NCBI GenBank assembly: GCA_019749805.1 | Contig: JAIEPH010000007.1 | Span: forward strand, 124,001 to 188,000 | Length of the DNA stretch: 64,000 nucleotides | Direction: 5' to 3' | DNA from: Mycobacteriaceae bacterium | Lineage (GTDB): Bacteria > Actinomycetota > Actinomycetes > Mycobacteriales > Mycobacteriaceae | In this document: one piece after another, positions 30,893-41,554 of the stretch | How the letters are laid out: each line of letters begins with the position of its first letter | Position numbering within the stretch: position 1 is the first letter of the stretch | Notes under the pieces: model-generated | Database searches by the model: none | Told to the model about the DNA's origin: nothing | Seen by the model: only the letters and a program-made list of their open reading frames with translations | Made by a program: the position numbers and the translations under genes

Positions 30893-31570
30893 ATGTACGA
30901 CCCCCGCGTGTCGGCCCGCGGTGAGCGATCGGCGTTGGTGTCGCCGGACTTGCACGTCGGCAGCTTCCGCTTTTGGTTCGTCGGGCAGTCGTGGGAATGG
31001 TCCGACGAGGTCGCCCGGATGCATGGCTATCAACCCGGCGAGGTCGTGCCCACGACCGAATTGCTGCTTTCCCATAAGCATCCCGACGACCGTCAGCACG
31101 TCCAGGATGCGCTGGACCATGCCCTGCTCTCCCGAGGGGCGCTCTCCAGCCGTCACCGCTTCATCGACACCGGCGGCCGGGTCCACACCGTCATCGTGCT
31201 CGCCGACCGGATGCTCGACGACGAGGGCGCAGTCCTGGGAACCGAGGGCTACTACGTCGACTTGACCGACACGTTCGACCAGACGCGGCGCCAAGCCCTC
31301 GACGCTTCACTTCCCGAACTGTTGGAGTCACGCGCGGCGATCGAGCAGGCTAAAGGCGCCCTCATGTTGGTCTATCGCATCGACGCCAACGCAGCGTTCG
31401 AGCTTTTGCTCTGGCGTTCGCAACACACCAACACCAAACTGCGCGCGCTGGCAACACAGATAGTCGCCGAGCTCGCTACCCTCGACTTCGAACCCGACGA
31501 TCTGCGGCGGTCGTTCGATCACCTGCTGCTCACCGCGCACCAACGCATCGATCGCAACGGCAACGCATGA
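30893..31570 (+). CDS. PAS-ANTAR regulator
   Basis: A 225-residue protein. Residues about 20-135 form a PAS_3-type sensor (FWFVGQSWEWSDEVARMHGY). Residues about 150-215 form an ANTAR RNA-binding domain (IEQAKGALMLVYRIDANAAF, then the second helix pair). ANTAR domains bind paired RNA stem-loops to prevent transcription termination. ATG 30893; a TTG six bases earlier is possible. It heads a cluster with two STAS proteins and a hybrid kinase-phosphatase. A weak SigF-like element (GTTT 30797, CGGTAG 30815) lies in the gap with phoU. Confidence 0.85.
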   Translation: MYDPRVSARGERSALVSPDLHVGSFRFWFVGQSWEWSDEVARMHGYQPGEVVPTTELLLSHKHPDDRQHVQDALDHALLSRGALSSRHRFIDTGGRVHTVIVLADRMLDDEGAVLGTEGYYVDLTDTFDQTRRQALDASLPELLESRAAIEQAKGALMLVYRIDANAAFELLLWRSQHTNTKLRALATQIVAELATLDFEPDDLRRSFDHLLLTAHQRIDRNGNA

Positions 31571-31572
31571 GC

Positions 31573-31598
31573 GTGTGCGCCAGCAGCAAATTGGGTAC
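31573..31598 (+). promoter_or_regulatory. SigF-like promoter before the STAS/hybrid-kinase genes
   Basis: GTGT (31573-31576), 16 bases, then GGGTAC (31593-31598). The -10 side reads AATTGGGTAC, the same as at the sigF promoter (47859-47885), and the spacer length is identical; the -35 has one change (GTGT for GTTT). It lies 39 bases before the first STAS gene. Confidence 0.45.
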
Positions 31599-31636
31599 CG
31601 AACATCCAACCATCCGCTAGCAACAGGTGCAGAGAC

Positions 31637-31990
31637 GTGGCGCTACTGGACGTGAATCAGGATGTTCGCGACGCCGCTGTCGTGGTAACGGCAGTGGGCG
31701 ATGTTGATTCGGCGAGTTTCACCCACCTGGAGTTCCATCTCGATACCGCCCTGAAGAGGGCTCTCGATCACCCGGCCTTGCTGCTGGTCATCGACCTTTC
31801 GGGTGTCACGCATTTCGGCAGCGCAGGGCTCAACGCCCTCCTCGAATGCCACGAGCAGGGACAGGCCCTGGGTGTCGCCGTCCACATATCCGCTGCCAAC
31901 TCAGAGGTGCTGCGTCCGATCCAGATCACCAAGCTCGACGCGATCCTGCGGGTCTATCCGAGTATCCCCGCGGCACTCGATGGACATTGA
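31637..31990 (+). CDS. STAS-domain anti-sigma-factor antagonist
   Basis: A 117-residue single STAS domain of the SpoIIAA/RsbV type. The switch serine is S62 in DLSGVTHFGSAGLNALLE (two residues after the phenylalanine). In such systems an RsbW-type kinase phosphorylates this serine, a PP2C phosphatase removes it, and the unmodified form sequesters the anti-sigma factor. GTG 31637. It overlaps the start of the large hybrid protein, so stoichiometric co-expression is likely. Confidence 0.88.
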   Translation: MALLDVNQDVRDAAVVVTAVGDVDSASFTHLEFHLDTALKRALDHPALLLVIDLSGVTHFGSAGLNALLECHEQGQALGVAVHISAANSEVLRPIQITKLDAILRVYPSIPAALDGH

Positions 31991-34900
31991 CATGAGCGGT
32001 GCAGGCGGCGAGCGCGATGGCGTGGCCACCGTTTTCAGCGCGGACACGGAAGTCGGCTTCGACCTCGCCCAGGTGGACTGGGCCGGCACCCCACTCGGTT
32101 CGCCGCATCAGTGGCCACAGAGCCTACAGACGGCGGTCGGCATCCTGCTGTCCACGCGTTTCTCGATGTGGATGGCGTGGGGACCGGATTTGACGTTCTT
32201 CTGCAATGCCGCGTATCGACGCGACACGCTGGGCCGGAAGTACCCGTGGGCGTTGGGACGGCCGGCCCGCGAGGTGTGGGCGGAGATCTGGGACGACATC
32301 GGACCGCGAATCGACGCGGTTTTGTCCACCGGAGAAGCCACCTGGGACTCCGAGCTGTTGCTCTTCTTGGAGCGCTCCGGGTATCAGGAGGAGACCTATC
32401 ACACGTTCTCCTACAGTCCGCTGCGCGACGACGACAATCAGATCGTCGGCATGCTGTGCGTGGTCAGCGAGGACACGCAACAGGTGATCGGCGAGCGGCG
32501 GATGGCGACGCTGCGCGATCTTGGCTCCGATCCAAGCGTCGTGCGCAGCGAGGAAGAATCACTCGCTTTCGCCGATCGCCAGCTCGGACAAAATTTGCGC
32601 GACCTCCCGTTCACGCTGACCTACCTGCTCGATGACAGCGGTGACGCCCGGCTCACCGGCTCGAGCGGTATCGACGCTGGGCATCCTGCGGCTCCTTCGC
32701 TGATACCCGCAGGCGAGAATCGGCCGTGGCCGGTAGCCGAGGCTGCCCAGGGCGACACGCTATCGGTGGTTCTGGACGGGTTGCCGAATCTGCCGACGGG
32801 GGATTGGCGCGACCCGCCCACCAAGGCACTTTTGGTGCCGTTACTGCTGCAACAGGGCGGCACTCCTCGCGGATTCCTGGTGGCTGCGCTGAACCGTTAC
32901 CGTCCCTTGGACGATGGCTACCGCGACTTCGTGACGCTCGTCGCGGGGCACATCGCCTCCGGTATCGGCAGTGCGAGAAGCTTCCGGGACCAACAACGCC
33001 GGGCGGAAGAGCTGGCCGAACTGGACCGTGCCAAGACGACGTTCTTCTCGAATATCAGCCACGAATTCCGCACACCCCTGACGTTGATACTCGACCCCGT
33101 CGACCAGCTGCGAGGTCGTCCCGAACTCGACGAGCCGACCCGCCAGGAGCTGGATACCGTGTGGCGCAACGGGTTACGTTTGACCAAGCTGGTCAATTCG
33201 TTGCTGGATTTCTCGCGTTTCGAGGCCGGCCGCACCCAGGCGCACTTCGTACCGGTCGACCTTGCGACCGTCACCGCAGAGCTTGCGAGCGTGTTTCGGT
33301 CCGCCGTCGAACGGGCGGGTCTTGGTTTTGTCGTCGACTGCCCACCTCTTGACGATGTCGTCTACATCGATCGCGATATGTGGGAGAAGGTGATTCTCAA
33401 CCTGCTCTCGAACGCGTTGAAGTTCACCTTCGAAGGCAGCATCGCCGTAGGTGTTCGCGGCGAGAACGGCGAAGCGGTGGTGACCGTGGCGGATACCGGT
33501 ATCGGCGTAGGGGCCCCGGAGATACCCCGGCTGTTCGAGCGCTTCCACCGCATCGAAAATGTTCGCTCCCGATCCAACGAGGGCAGTGGTATCGGACTAG
33601 CCCTTGTCAAGGAGTTGGTCGAGGTCCACCGCGGCACCATCGCGGCCGACAGCACCGAAGGTGTGGGGACCACCTTCACCATCCGGATACCATTCGGCAC
33701 CGCGAATCTGCCCACCGACCGGGTCGCGACGGCGGATGCCGGTCGGGCATCTTCGGCAACTGCCGAACCCTATGTGCAGGAGGCATTGCGCTGGATTCCC
33801 GCCGAGACTCGTCATACGGCCGAGGAGTCCGGGAAACCCGGGGAGGACGCCTCAGGTACGGGCACTCGGAAGCCGATCCGCGCGCTGATCGCGGACGACA
33901 ACGCCGATATGCGCGACTATCTGGTGCGCCTGCTGAGTAACGACGGCTACGAAGTCGACGCGGTCACCGACGGCCTGCAGGCCCTGGACGCAGCTCGTAC
34001 CACCCTGCCGGACATCGTCGTGAGCGACGTGATGATGCCCCAGCTCGACGGGCTGGGGCTGGTGGCGGCTCTGCGTTCGGATCCACGGACCGTGGCGATA
34101 CCGGTGCTCCTGTTATCCGCACGCGCCGGGCAGGAGGCGTCGATCGGAGGTCTGCAGGCCGGCGCCGACGACTACCTCACCAAACCGTTCGCGGCCGCGG
34201 AACTGCTCGCGCGTGTGCGTGCCAACGTCGGGCTGGCGCGGATGCGCAGTCATCACGCCCGCTGGCGCACCGCGCTCGTCGACTCGCTGCAAGAAGCGTT
34301 CTTCGTCTGCGACGAATACGGAACCGTCATCGAGATCAACACGGCGTTCACCGACATCCTCGGGTTCGGCGTCGACGGCCTGCCATACGGACCCCCGCAC
34401 CCGTGGTGGCCGTCGCCCGACATCGATCCCGACGCCCACAGGGAGATGGCGGAGGCTTTCGAGGCCCTCCGGGACGAAACGCAGGGCACGCTGACAGCTC
34501 CCGCCTCCCATCGCGACGGACACCGAGTATGGGTGTCCGCCGCCTTCAGCCACGTCGACGATCCCGACACCGGGCGTCGCGTCATGGTCGGCACTTTCCG
34601 CGACGTCACCGCCGAGCACTACACCGTGCAACGAGAGTCTGCGTTGGCTGCGCTCAATCAGCAGCTCGCACAAGCCGATTCGCTTGGCGACGCCGTACGC
34701 GCCGCGGCCCAGGACTTTTGCGAAATCTGGTCCGCGCGCCGTGTGCTGGCAGTCACGTTCCCGGTCGACGAGACAGAGGCCGACCCATCGGACGTCGTAT
34801 GCGTAGGCGAGCCCACGACGATCGAGCAGTTGGAGCCGCGCGTCCGCGACGTAATCCATGCATTGCGGGGCGGCGACCTACTCGATTCGTCCGCAACGGA

Positions 34901-36140
34901 ACTCGACATCGCCGGCATCGCGCTGCGGCATCCGGGTGGTGTCCTCGTGATGGTGGTCGAACTCCAGGAGCGCCGGCCGTTCACATCGGAGGACCACACG
35001 CTGTTGACGGTGCTGGCCGGGCGCCTCGGACAGGGCCTGCAGCGGGTACACCAACTCGACCAGCAGCGCGAGACCGCATTGGCGCTGCAGCACGCGATCC
35101 TCGGTCCCGCTGTGTCCGGTGGGTTCGCGGTGCGATACCAGCCCGCAACCCGGCCCCTGCATGTCGGCGGCGACTGGTACGACGTCGTCAATCTGGACGA
35201 CGGCCGTGTCGCCCTGATCGTCGGCGACTGCGTCGGCCACGGGCTGGCTGCGGCGACGGTAATGGGTCAGCTCCGAAGCGCATGTCGCGCACTGCTACTC
35301 GAACAATCCAGCCCGTCCGCGGCGCTGACGGCTCTCGACCGGTTCGCCGCACGACTGGAAGGTGCGCGGTGTACGACGGCGTTCTGCGCGGTGCTGAATC
35401 CAGACACCGGAGAGATCGTGTATTCCAGTGCCGGTCACCCACCGCCGATTCTCGTCATGGCCGATCGCAGCACACAGTTGCTCGACGGCGCCGCGGCGAC
35501 TCCGCTCGGATTGCGATACGACCACTCACGACCCGAGGCTCGCGCGACCATGCCCGCCCGCTCGACGCTGTTGTTGTACACCGACGGTTTGATCGAGCGT
35601 CGTCGTGAATCACTGGACTTGGGGATTCGCCGTGCCACCGATCTCGTCAAAGACAATCGGGACACCGCGCTCGAGGGCCTCGCCGACGAGATCATGTCGC
35701 GCCTAACGCCCGGCGACGGCTACCAGGACGATGTCGCCGTTCTGCTGTACCGGCAGCCCGCGTCACTCGAAATCGACATCGCCGCGGACGTGGCCGAGCT
35801 TGCGTCGACTCGCGCCACGCTGCGCAGCTGGCTGCTCCGTGCCGGCCTGGATGCCGAAAAGACGTTGGATGTGCTCATCGCGGTGGGCGAAGCGGTTGCC
35901 AATTCGATCGAGCACGGACACCGTGAGCACCGCGATGGCGCGGTCCGTCTGCGCGCGACGGCTTTGGCGGACCGATTGCACCTGACGGTCGTCGATACCG
36001 GATCTTGGCGACCACCACAGGCCGACCCGAATTCATTTCGGGGTCGGGGCATCATGCTGATGCGCGCATTGATGCAGGATGTGACCATTGAGCCGAGTGA
36101 TACCGGCACGACGGTTCGCATGCACACGGGGATCGCCTGA
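31980..36140 (+). CDS. Hybrid histidine kinase-receiver-PP2C phosphatase-RsbW-like protein
   Basis: A 1386-residue soluble protein. Rough order: PAS-like sensor (20-165), weak GAF-like region (190-340), HisKA with H361 in [13 protein letters not shown], HATPase (455-575, NLLSNALKF and ADTGIGVG), receiver (635-755, DD639-640, phospho-acceptor D683 in [11 protein letters not shown]), PAS (765-885), GAF (890-1035), SpoIIE/PP2C phosphatase (1045-1265; GGDWYD with D1065/D1068, GDCVGHG with D1083), and an RsbW-type HATPase (1270-1386; E1304 and N1308 in [11 protein letters not shown]). The phosphatase-RsbW half resembles M. tuberculosis Rv1364c; the kinase-receiver front half does not. The start is ATG 31980 or 31992. 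STAS genes overlap it on both sides. All catalytic residues look intact. Confidence 0.88.
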   Translation: MDIDMSGAGGERDGVATVFSADTEVGFDLAQVDWAGTPLGSPHQWPQSLQTAVGILLSTRFSMWMAWGPDLTFFCNAAYRRDTLGRKYPWALGRPAREVWAEIWDDIGPRIDAVLSTGEATWDSELLLFLERSGYQEETYHTFSYSPLRDDDNQIVGMLCVVSEDTQQVIGERRMATLRDLGSDPSVVRSEEESLAFADRQLGQNLRDLPFTLTYLLDDSGDARLTGSSGIDAGHPAAPSLIPAGENRPWPVAEAAQGDTLSVVLDGLPNLPTGDWRDPPTKALLVPLLLQQGGTPRGFLVAALNRYRPLDDGYRDFVTLVAGHIASGIGSARSFRDQQRRAEELAELDRAKTTFFSNISHEFRTPLTLILDPVDQLRGRPELDEPTRQELDTVWRNGLRLTKLVNSLLDFSRFEAGRTQAHFVPVDLATVTAELASVFRSAVERAGLGFVVDCPPLDDVVYIDRDMWEKVILNLLSNALKFTFEGSIAVGVRGENGEAVVTVADTGIGVGAPEIPRLFERFHRIENVRSRSNEGSGIGLALVKELVEVHRGTIAADSTEGVGTTFTIRIPFGTANLPTDRVATADAGRASSATAEPYVQEALRWIPAETRHTAEESGKPGEDASGTGTRKPIRALIADDNADMRDYLVRLLSNDGYEVDAVTDGLQALDAARTTLPDIVVSDVMMPQLDGLGLVAALRSDPRTVAIPVLLLSARAGQEASIGGLQAGADDYLTKPFAAAELLARVRANVGLARMRSHHARWRTALVDSLQEAFFVCDEYGTVIEINTAFTDILGFGVDGLPYGPPHPWWPSPDIDPDAHREMAEAFEALRDETQGTLTAPASHRDGHRVWVSAAFSHVDDPDTGRRVMVGTFRDVTAEHYTVQRESALAALNQQLAQADSLGDAVRAAAQDFCEIWSARRVLAVTFPVDETEADPSDVVCVGEPTTIEQLEPRVRDVIHALRGGDLLDSSATELDIAGIALRHPGGVLVMVVELQERRPFTSEDHTLLTVLAGRLGQGLQRVHQLDQQRETALALQHAILGPAVSGGFAVRYQPATRPLHVGGDWYDVVNLDDGRVALIVGDCVGHGLAAATVMGQLRSACRALLLEQSSPSAALTALDRFAARLEGARCTTAFCAVLNPDTGEIVYSSAGHPPPILVMADRSTQLLDGAAATPLGLRYDHSRPEARATMPARSTLLLYTDGLIERRRESLDLGIRRATDLVKDNRDTALEGLADEIMSRLTPGDGYQDDVAVLLYRQPASLEIDIAADVAELASTRATLRSWLLRAGLDAEKTLDVLIAVGEAVANSIEHGHREHRDGAVRLRATALADRLHLTVVDTGSWRPPQADPNSFRGRGIMLMRALMQDVTIEPSDTGTTVRMHTGIA

Positions 36141-36445
36141 TGGGCACCCCACTTTCTGTCCGTACCAGTCTTGACGACGGCACCGCGGTGCTGAGTGTGG
36201 CCGGCGAAATCGACATGAGCAATGTTGGCATGTTCACGACCGCGATCGCCGACGCGATGGTCCCGGCTTCGCACGACGGCGGTGTCTTGACGATCGACCT
36301 GACCCGCGTCGAGTACTTGGACAGCGCCGCCATCGGCGCGTTGTTCGATCAGGCCGATCGCATCCGGCTGATCGTCAACCCGATGCTGATGCCGGTCCTC
36401 AGGGTCAGTGGTCTAACCAGCGTGACTTCGGTGGTAGCTCCATAG
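36140..36445 (+). CDS. Second STAS-domain anti-sigma-factor antagonist
   Basis: A 101-residue STAS protein with the switch serine S62 in VEYLDSAAIGALFDQAD. ATG 36140 overlaps the hybrid protein's stop (TGATG), so it is coupled to it. In Rv1364c the STAS domain is fused at exactly this point after the RsbW domain; here it is a free subunit. Two non-identical antagonists around one phosphatase/kinase give room for competing inputs. Confidence 0.87.
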   Translation: MGTPLSVRTSLDDGTAVLSVAGEIDMSNVGMFTTAIADAMVPASHDGGVLTIDLTRVEYLDSAAIGALFDQADRIRLIVNPMLMPVLRVSGLTSVTSVVAP

Positions 36446-36511
36446 CGGTCCGCCGCCGCGCTGTGCCTGTGGAGTTGCTGTGAAAACCCTGTCAGACCTG
36501 CGGCCCAGCAA

Positions 36512-36541
36512 TTGACAGGCGACAGTTTGACTGGCTACATA
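36512..36541 (+). promoter_or_regulatory. SigA-like promoter before the second mmpL
   Basis: TTGACA (36512-36517), an 18-base spacer and TACATA (36536-36541) lie about 90 bases before the mmpL start. The -35 is a perfect housekeeping match and the -10 is fair. The rest of the 183-base gap shows nothing else I can name. Confidence 0.45.
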
Positions 36542-36628
36542 TATGCGCAGTCATGTTCCAAGCGATACGGAACGTGTAACGCGCGCGGCTTCTTGTAGGC
36601 CGGGTTGAAGGGGCCGGTGGTCCGACTG

Positions 36629-39484
36629 ATGAGTTCTGTGTCCACGGAGCGATCGAAGATCGCGCATGCCATTCGCGTGCTCGCCGTGCCGATTGTGCTG
36701 GGCTGGGTGGTCCTGACGGTCGTCACGAACGTCTTCGTGCCTTCGCTGGAGAAGGTGGGCGAGGCCCAAGCCGTGTCGATGAACGCACACGACGCGCCGG
36801 CCTTCATCGCGATGCAGCGCATCGGTGCGAACTTCCAGGAGTTCGACTCAGACAGCAATGCGATGGTCATCCTCGAAGGTGACAAGCCGCTCGGTGACGA
36901 GGCGCATCACTATTACGACGACTTGATAAAGGCTTTCCGGGCCGACTCAGAACATGTAGAGCACGTCGCGGACTTCTGGAGCGATACGCTGACGGCCGCG
37001 GGCGCACAGAGCAGCGACGGCAAGTCGGCCTATGTTCAGCTCTACCTGCGCGGAAACATGGGCGAGACGCGGGCCAACGAGTCCATCGCCGCCGTGCGCG
37101 AGATCATCGAGCAGACGCCTACTCCGCCAGGTGTGAAGTCCTACGTCACCGGCGGGGCGGCGATGAATGCCGACCAGCGCGTCGCCGGGGACAAGGGTGC
37201 CGCCAAGGCCACACTCGTGACCCTCGTCGTCATCTTCGTCATGCTGCTGGTCGTCTATCGCTCGATCGCCACCACGATCCTGATCCTGCTGATGGTGTTC
37301 ATCGAACTCGGCGCCTCCCGCGGAATCGTCGCGTTTCTCGGAAACGCGGGCGTCATGGGGTTGTCGACATTCGCGACAAGCCTGCTCACGCTCATCGCGA
37401 TTGCCGCAGGCACCGACTATGCGATCTTCCTCATTGGCCGGTACCAAGAGGCGCGCGGAGATGGCGAAGATCGGGAAGCCGCGTACTACACGATGTTTCG
37501 CGGGACCGCGCACGTGGTGCTCGGCTCGGGCCTCACCATCGCCGGCGCGCTTCTGTGTCTCAAATTCACCCGTCTGCCGTGGTTCCAGACCATGGCGGTG
37601 CCCTGTGCGGTCGGCATCCTCGTCGCCGTTCTCGCCGCGCTGACACTGGGCCCTGCGGTGATCGTGATCGGAGGCCGCTTCGGGTTCTTCGAGCCCAAAC
37701 GCGCAATCAACTCGCGCGGATGGCGCCGAATCGGTGTGGTCGTCGTCCGGTGGCCCGGCCCGATTCTGGTGGCGACGTGTGCGCTTGCGCTGATCGGTCT
37801 GCTCGCCCTGCCGGGCTACAAGACCGACTACGACGGACGCCACTTCATGCCCGAGGACACGCCGGCCAACATCGGATATGCGGTCGCCGACCGTCATTTC
37901 GACAGCTCCAGGATGAACCCCGAGCTGATGATGGTGGAGAGCGATCACGACCTACGGAACTCGGCGGACTTCCTGGTGATCGACAAGATCGCCAAGGCGC
38001 TTTTCCGGGTGCCGGGAATCGCGCGGGTGCAGACGATCACCCGTCCCGACGGAAAACCGATCGAGCACACCACGATTCCGTTCCTGCTCGGCATGCAGGG
38101 CACGACAAACCAGCTGAACCAGAAGTACAACCAGGACCGTATGGCCGACATGCTGGTTCAGGCCGATGAGATGCAGACGACCATCGACACGCTCACAAAG
38201 ATGTCGGCACTCACCGAGCAAATGGCCGCCGTCACCCACAGCATGGTCGCCAAGACCAGGGACATGACCGTCGACATCGCCGAGTTACGAGACAACATCG
38301 CCAATTTCGACGATTTCTTCCGGCCGATGCGCAACTACCTCTACTGGGAACCGCACTGCTACAACATCCCGGTCTGCTGGTCGATCCGGTCCGTGTTCGA
38401 CACCCTCGACGGCGTCGACATCATGACGGCCGACATCCAGCAGCTGTTGCCCGATCTGGAACATCTCGACACGCTGATGCCGCAGCTGGTCGCGCTGATG
38501 CCCGCGCAGATCCAGACGATGAAGACGATGAAGTCGATGATGCTGACCATGTATGCCACCCAGAAGGGCATGCAGGATCAGATGGCTGCGCAGCAAGAGA
38601 ATTCGTCTGCGATGGGTGACGCATTCGACGAATCCATGAACGACGACTCGTTCTACCTCCCGCCGGAGGTGTTCGAGAACGAGGACTTCAAACGCGGCAT
38701 CAAGAACTTCATTTCACCCGACGGCAAGTCGGTGCGCTTCATCATCGAGCACGATGGCGATCCGGCCACCCCCGAGGGCATTGAGCGCATCGATGCGCTC
38801 AAGCAGGCGGCCAAGGAGGCCATCAAGGGCACGCCGCTGGAAGGCTCGACGATCTTCCTCGGCGGCACCGCGGCGACCTACAAGGACATGCGGGACGGGT
38901 CCAACTACGACCTGCTGATCGCCGGGCTGTCAGCTACCGCACTGATTTTCATCATCATGCTGCTCATCACGCGCAGCGTGGTGGCGTCCGCGGTGATCGT
39001 GGGCACCGTATTGTTGTCGCTGGGGACATCTTTCGGGCTTTCAGTGCTCGTCTGGCAGCACCTGCTCGGCATCCGATTGCACTGGATCGTTCTGGTCATG
39101 TCTGTGATCCTCTTGCTCGCAGTAGGTTCCGACTACAACCTGTTGCTCGTCTCCCGGTTCAAGGAGGAGCTGCACCACGGACTGAAGACGGCGATCATCC
39201 GGGCCATGGCGGGATCGGGTTCGGTCGTGACGTCCGCCGGGCTGGTGTTCGCCGCGACGATGGCGTCGTTCGTGTTCGGCGACTTACTGTCCATCGCGCA
39301 GGTCGGCAGCACCATTGCGCTGGGTCTACTTTTCGACACGTTGATCGTGCGGTCGTTCATGACGCCGTCGATAGCCGCGCTGATGGGGCGGTGGTTCTGG
39401 TGGCCCCAGGTTCCGCGGACGCCCGCATCGAAGCGCCGGATGCAGAAGGTCTTCGGCGACCGTGACGAAGCCGTGCGGTCCTGA
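36629..39484 (+). CDS. MmpL-family RND transporter without an adjacent MmpS
   Basis: A protein of about 951 residues with the same plan as the MmpL at 9.5 kb: two six/five-helix halves, a long second periplasmic loop with coiled-coil pattern (about 480-700), and proton-relay pairs GTDYAIF (D263) and GSDYNLL (D835). A shared loop motif [13 protein letters not shown] contains two cysteines. The start is uncertain: ATG 36629 is used here, while GTG 36617 and TTG 36605 are in frame and AAGGGG lies between them. No mmpS is adjacent. The substrate is a lipid, siderophore or drug by family; not resolvable. Confidence 0.9.
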   Translation: MSSVSTERSKIAHAIRVLAVPIVLGWVVLTVVTNVFVPSLEKVGEAQAVSMNAHDAPAFIAMQRIGANFQEFDSDSNAMVILEGDKPLGDEAHHYYDDLIKAFRADSEHVEHVADFWSDTLTAAGAQSSDGKSAYVQLYLRGNMGETRANESIAAVREIIEQTPTPPGVKSYVTGGAAMNADQRVAGDKGAAKATLVTLVVIFVMLLVVYRSIATTILILLMVFIELGASRGIVAFLGNAGVMGLSTFATSLLTLIAIAAGTDYAIFLIGRYQEARGDGEDREAAYYTMFRGTAHVVLGSGLTIAGALLCLKFTRLPWFQTMAVPCAVGILVAVLAALTLGPAVIVIGGRFGFFEPKRAINSRGWRRIGVVVVRWPGPILVATCALALIGLLALPGYKTDYDGRHFMPEDTPANIGYAVADRHFDSSRMNPELMMVESDHDLRNSADFLVIDKIAKALFRVPGIARVQTITRPDGKPIEHTTIPFLLGMQGTTNQLNQKYNQDRMADMLVQADEMQTTIDTLTKMSALTEQMAAVTHSMVAKTRDMTVDIAELRDNIANFDDFFRPMRNYLYWEPHCYNIPVCWSIRSVFDTLDGVDIMTADIQQLLPDLEHLDTLMPQLVALMPAQIQTMKTMKSMMLTMYATQKGMQDQMAAQQENSSAMGDAFDESMNDDSFYLPPEVFENEDFKRGIKNFISPDGKSVRFIIEHDGDPATPEGIERIDALKQAAKEAIKGTPLEGSTIFLGGTAATYKDMRDGSNYDLLIAGLSATALIFIIMLLITRSVVASAVIVGTVLLSLGTSFGLSVLVWQHLLGIRLHWIVLVMSVILLLAVGSDYNLLLVSRFKEELHHGLKTAIIRAMAGSGSVVTSAGLVFAATMASFVFGDLLSIAQVGSTIALGLLFDTLIVRSFMTPSIAALMGRWFWWPQVPRTPASKRRMQKVFGDRDEAVRS

Positions 39485-39493
39485 CGGGGGCTC

Positions 39494-40366
39494 CTACTGC
39501 GCGGCGTGTCGGCCGAGAAACTCCACGACGGCATCCGCGAAAAGGTCGTTGCGATCGCCCGCGACCATATGGCCGGCGCCGCCGACGTCGACGAAATCGA
39601 CCCCGGGAAACCTGGCGATGAACGCGTCGGCCCGTTCCTGGGTGACGAGGTCGCTCATCTGACCTCGCACCAGCAGCACGGGCACACCCGCGTCGACAAT
39701 CGTTTGGACGGCGGCGTGCATCCGATCGACCTCGGTCACCTCGGTGGGCGGCAGCGCCGAGGTGCCGTCGATGAATTTCGGATCCCAGTGCCAGTACCAC
39801 CGGCCGTTGCGGTGGCGCAGGTTCGCCCGCAGCCCGTCCAGGTCGGTGGGCCGCGGACGGTGCGGGTTGTACTTCTGGATCATTTCGGCGACTTCGTCCA
39901 GTGAATCGAATCCAGACTGCATGCGATCGAACATGAAGTTGTGGATCCGCGATGCGCCCGACTGGTCCATATCGGGCACGATGTCGACGAGCACGACCGC
40001 GCGTGCCGTCCCCGGTGCGAGTTCGCCCTCGAGAAGCATCGAAGTGAAGCCCCCGAGTGACGCGCCCACCAACACCGGCTTCGGCGGAAGATCGCGCAGC
40101 ACTTCGAGCACGTCGCGCGCGAAGGAGGCTACGCGATAGTCCCCGTCGCGGGACCAGTCGGACTCGCCATGGCCGCGAAAGTCGAGGGTGATCGCCTGCC
40201 ATCCACGCTTGGCTACGGCGCCTGCGGCGCGACCCCAGGACCGGCGGGTCTGCCCGCCACCGTGCAGGAACACCACCGCTGGGGCAAGGGGATCGCCGAT
40301 GCGATCGCCGACGATGCGAACGCCGCCGTCGCCGGCCGTGGTGAACGCCTCAGGTGCCGAAGTCAC
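39494..40366 (-). CDS. Alpha/beta hydrolase (haloperoxidase/epoxide-hydrolase-like)
   Basis: A 290-residue protein with oxyanion motif FLHGGGQTRRSW, nucleophile elbow LVGASLGGF (Ser), acid near VLLVRGQMSDLV (Asp) and histidine in GGAGHMVAGDR. Serine rather than aspartate at the elbow favours an esterase, lactonase or perhydrolase over an epoxide hydrolase. GTG start after AACAGG. It ends ten bases from the convergent mmpL. Substrate unknown. Confidence 0.85.
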   Translation of the reverse strand: MTSAPEAFTTAGDGGVRIVGDRIGDPLAPAVVFLHGGGQTRRSWGRAAGAVAKRGWQAITLDFRGHGESDWSRDGDYRVASFARDVLEVLRDLPPKPVLVGASLGGFTSMLLEGELAPGTARAVVLVDIVPDMDQSGASRIHNFMFDRMQSGFDSLDEVAEMIQKYNPHRPRPTDLDGLRANLRHRNGRWYWHWDPKFIDGTSALPPTEVTEVDRMHAAVQTIVDAGVPVLLVRGQMSDLVTQERADAFIARFPGVDFVDVGGAGHMVAGDRNDLFADAVVEFLGRHAAQ

Positions 40367-40491
40367 CCTGTTTTCTTAACGTGGATCCGCCCGCGCCGCG
40401 TCGACATCGGGGAAACCCGTCACTCGAGGTAGCGGCGTCGCACCCCTCTCATTTGCCGAGCCGTGGAGTTTCTGAAGCTCTGACGTACCCG

Positions 40492-40507
40492 TTAAGAAAC
40501 CTCCAAG
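40492..40507 (+). promoter_or_regulatory. TTAAGAA-N3-TCCAAG motif, copy 1
   Basis: TTAAGAA-ACC-TCCAAG lies 43 bases before the next ATG. Its two AAG-ending half elements are 11 bases apart in direct orientation, as in sites of OmpR/PhoB-type response regulators. A second copy (41481-41496) precedes the next gene. Only 13 fixed positions are shared, but both copies hold the same place upstream of adjacent hydrolase genes. Confidence 0.4.
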
Positions 40508-40549
40508 GCGATCGCCACAGAGTCCTCCCAACAAAGTGAGGAGGAGACG

Positions 40550-41470
40550 ATGACCGCAATCCGGGAAATGGCCCCGACCGACACGACGGGCCTGCGTGTG
40601 CTGACCTTGCATGGAAACCGTGTGGCGTACCTGGATGAAGGCGCGGGAGACGTGCTGTTGCTGATCCACGGCATTGGCGGCAGTTCGGACTGCTGGCGCA
40701 ACGTCGTGCACAAGCTCGCCGAGCGCCATCGCGTCATCGCCGTCGATCTCCTCGGTCACGGTCAGTCCGACAAGCCGCGAGGCGACTACTCGCTGGGTGC
40801 CTTCGCGGTGTGGCTGCGCGACTTCCTCGATGCCCTGCACATCCGTGAGGTCACCGTCGTGGGCCATTCGTTCGGCGGTGGCGTGGCCCTGCAGTTCGCT
40901 CATCAGCACAAGGAGTACTGCCGCCGGCTGGTGTTGATCAGCAGTGGCGGGCTGGGCCCCGACCTGGGCCGGCTGCTGCGCATGCTTTCTCTGCCCGGCG
41001 CCGAGATCGCGTTGCAGCTGCTCGCATCGCGGCCGGCGGTCGAGGTCGGCAAGGCGCTTCGCAAGCGCGCGCTGTCATCAGGCCGCGATGTCACCAGGTA
41101 CAGCGAGACGTTGAAGGGTCAGGCCGCGCTGTCGGACCGACATAGCCGCGCGGCATTTCTCCGGACGCTGCGCTCGGTCGTCGATCACCGCGGCCAGGCC
41201 GTCTGTGCATTGGATCGACTGCGCGCAGACCTGCCGACGCTGATCATTTTCGGTGACGAGGACCGTTGTATCCCTGTCGCGCATGCACATTCGGTACATG
41301 AGGCGATTCCGGGCAGCGAGCTGCACGTCATTCCCGGTGTAGGTCATCAGCCTCAGGTGCAGTGCCCCGACGTCGTCGCGCGCCTCGTCGGTGACTTCGC
41401 CGACCGGAGGAAGTCGGCTCGGGCGTCCGTCCGCGCAGCGCGACGCACCCTGCACGCAGTCCCGGCCTGA
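40550..41470 (+). CDS. Alpha/beta hydrolase (meta-cleavage hydrolase-like)
   Basis: A 306-residue hydrolase with LLLIHGIGGSSDCW, nucleophile elbow VVGHSFGGGVALQ, acid in IIFGDEDRCIPVAHA and His in PGVGHQPQVQ. The overall pattern is close to carbon-carbon hydrolases and carboxylesterases of the abhydrolase_1 group. The C-terminus ends in a basic tail (RRKSARASVRAARR). ATG 40550 is preceded by GAGGAGGAG. The upstream TTAAGAA motif is shared with the following gene, so the two may respond to the same regulator although 85 bases separate them. Confidence 0.85.
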   Translation: MTAIREMAPTDTTGLRVLTLHGNRVAYLDEGAGDVLLLIHGIGGSSDCWRNVVHKLAERHRVIAVDLLGHGQSDKPRGDYSLGAFAVWLRDFLDALHIREVTVVGHSFGGGVALQFAHQHKEYCRRLVLISSGGLGPDLGRLLRMLSLPGAEIALQLLASRPAVEVGKALRKRALSSGRDVTRYSETLKGQAALSDRHSRAAFLRTLRSVVDHRGQAVCALDRLRADLPTLIIFGDEDRCIPVAHAHSVHEAIPGSELHVIPGVGHQPQVQCPDVVARLVGDFADRRKSARASVRAARRTLHAVPA

Positions 41471-41480
41471 CACAGAGCCT

Positions 41481-41496
41481 TTAAGAACTCTCCAAG
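41481..41496 (+). promoter_or_regulatory. TTAAGAA-N3-TCCAAG motif, copy 2
   Basis: TTAAGAA-CTC-TCCAAG lies 59 bases before ATG 41555. It is identical to copy 1 at all 13 non-spacer positions. See copy 1 at 40492. Confidence 0.4.
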
Positions 41497-41554
41497 CCCC
41501 GACCCGCACATTGCTATCTAACAGTTGACAGCCCAACGAACCGAAGGAGTGGAA

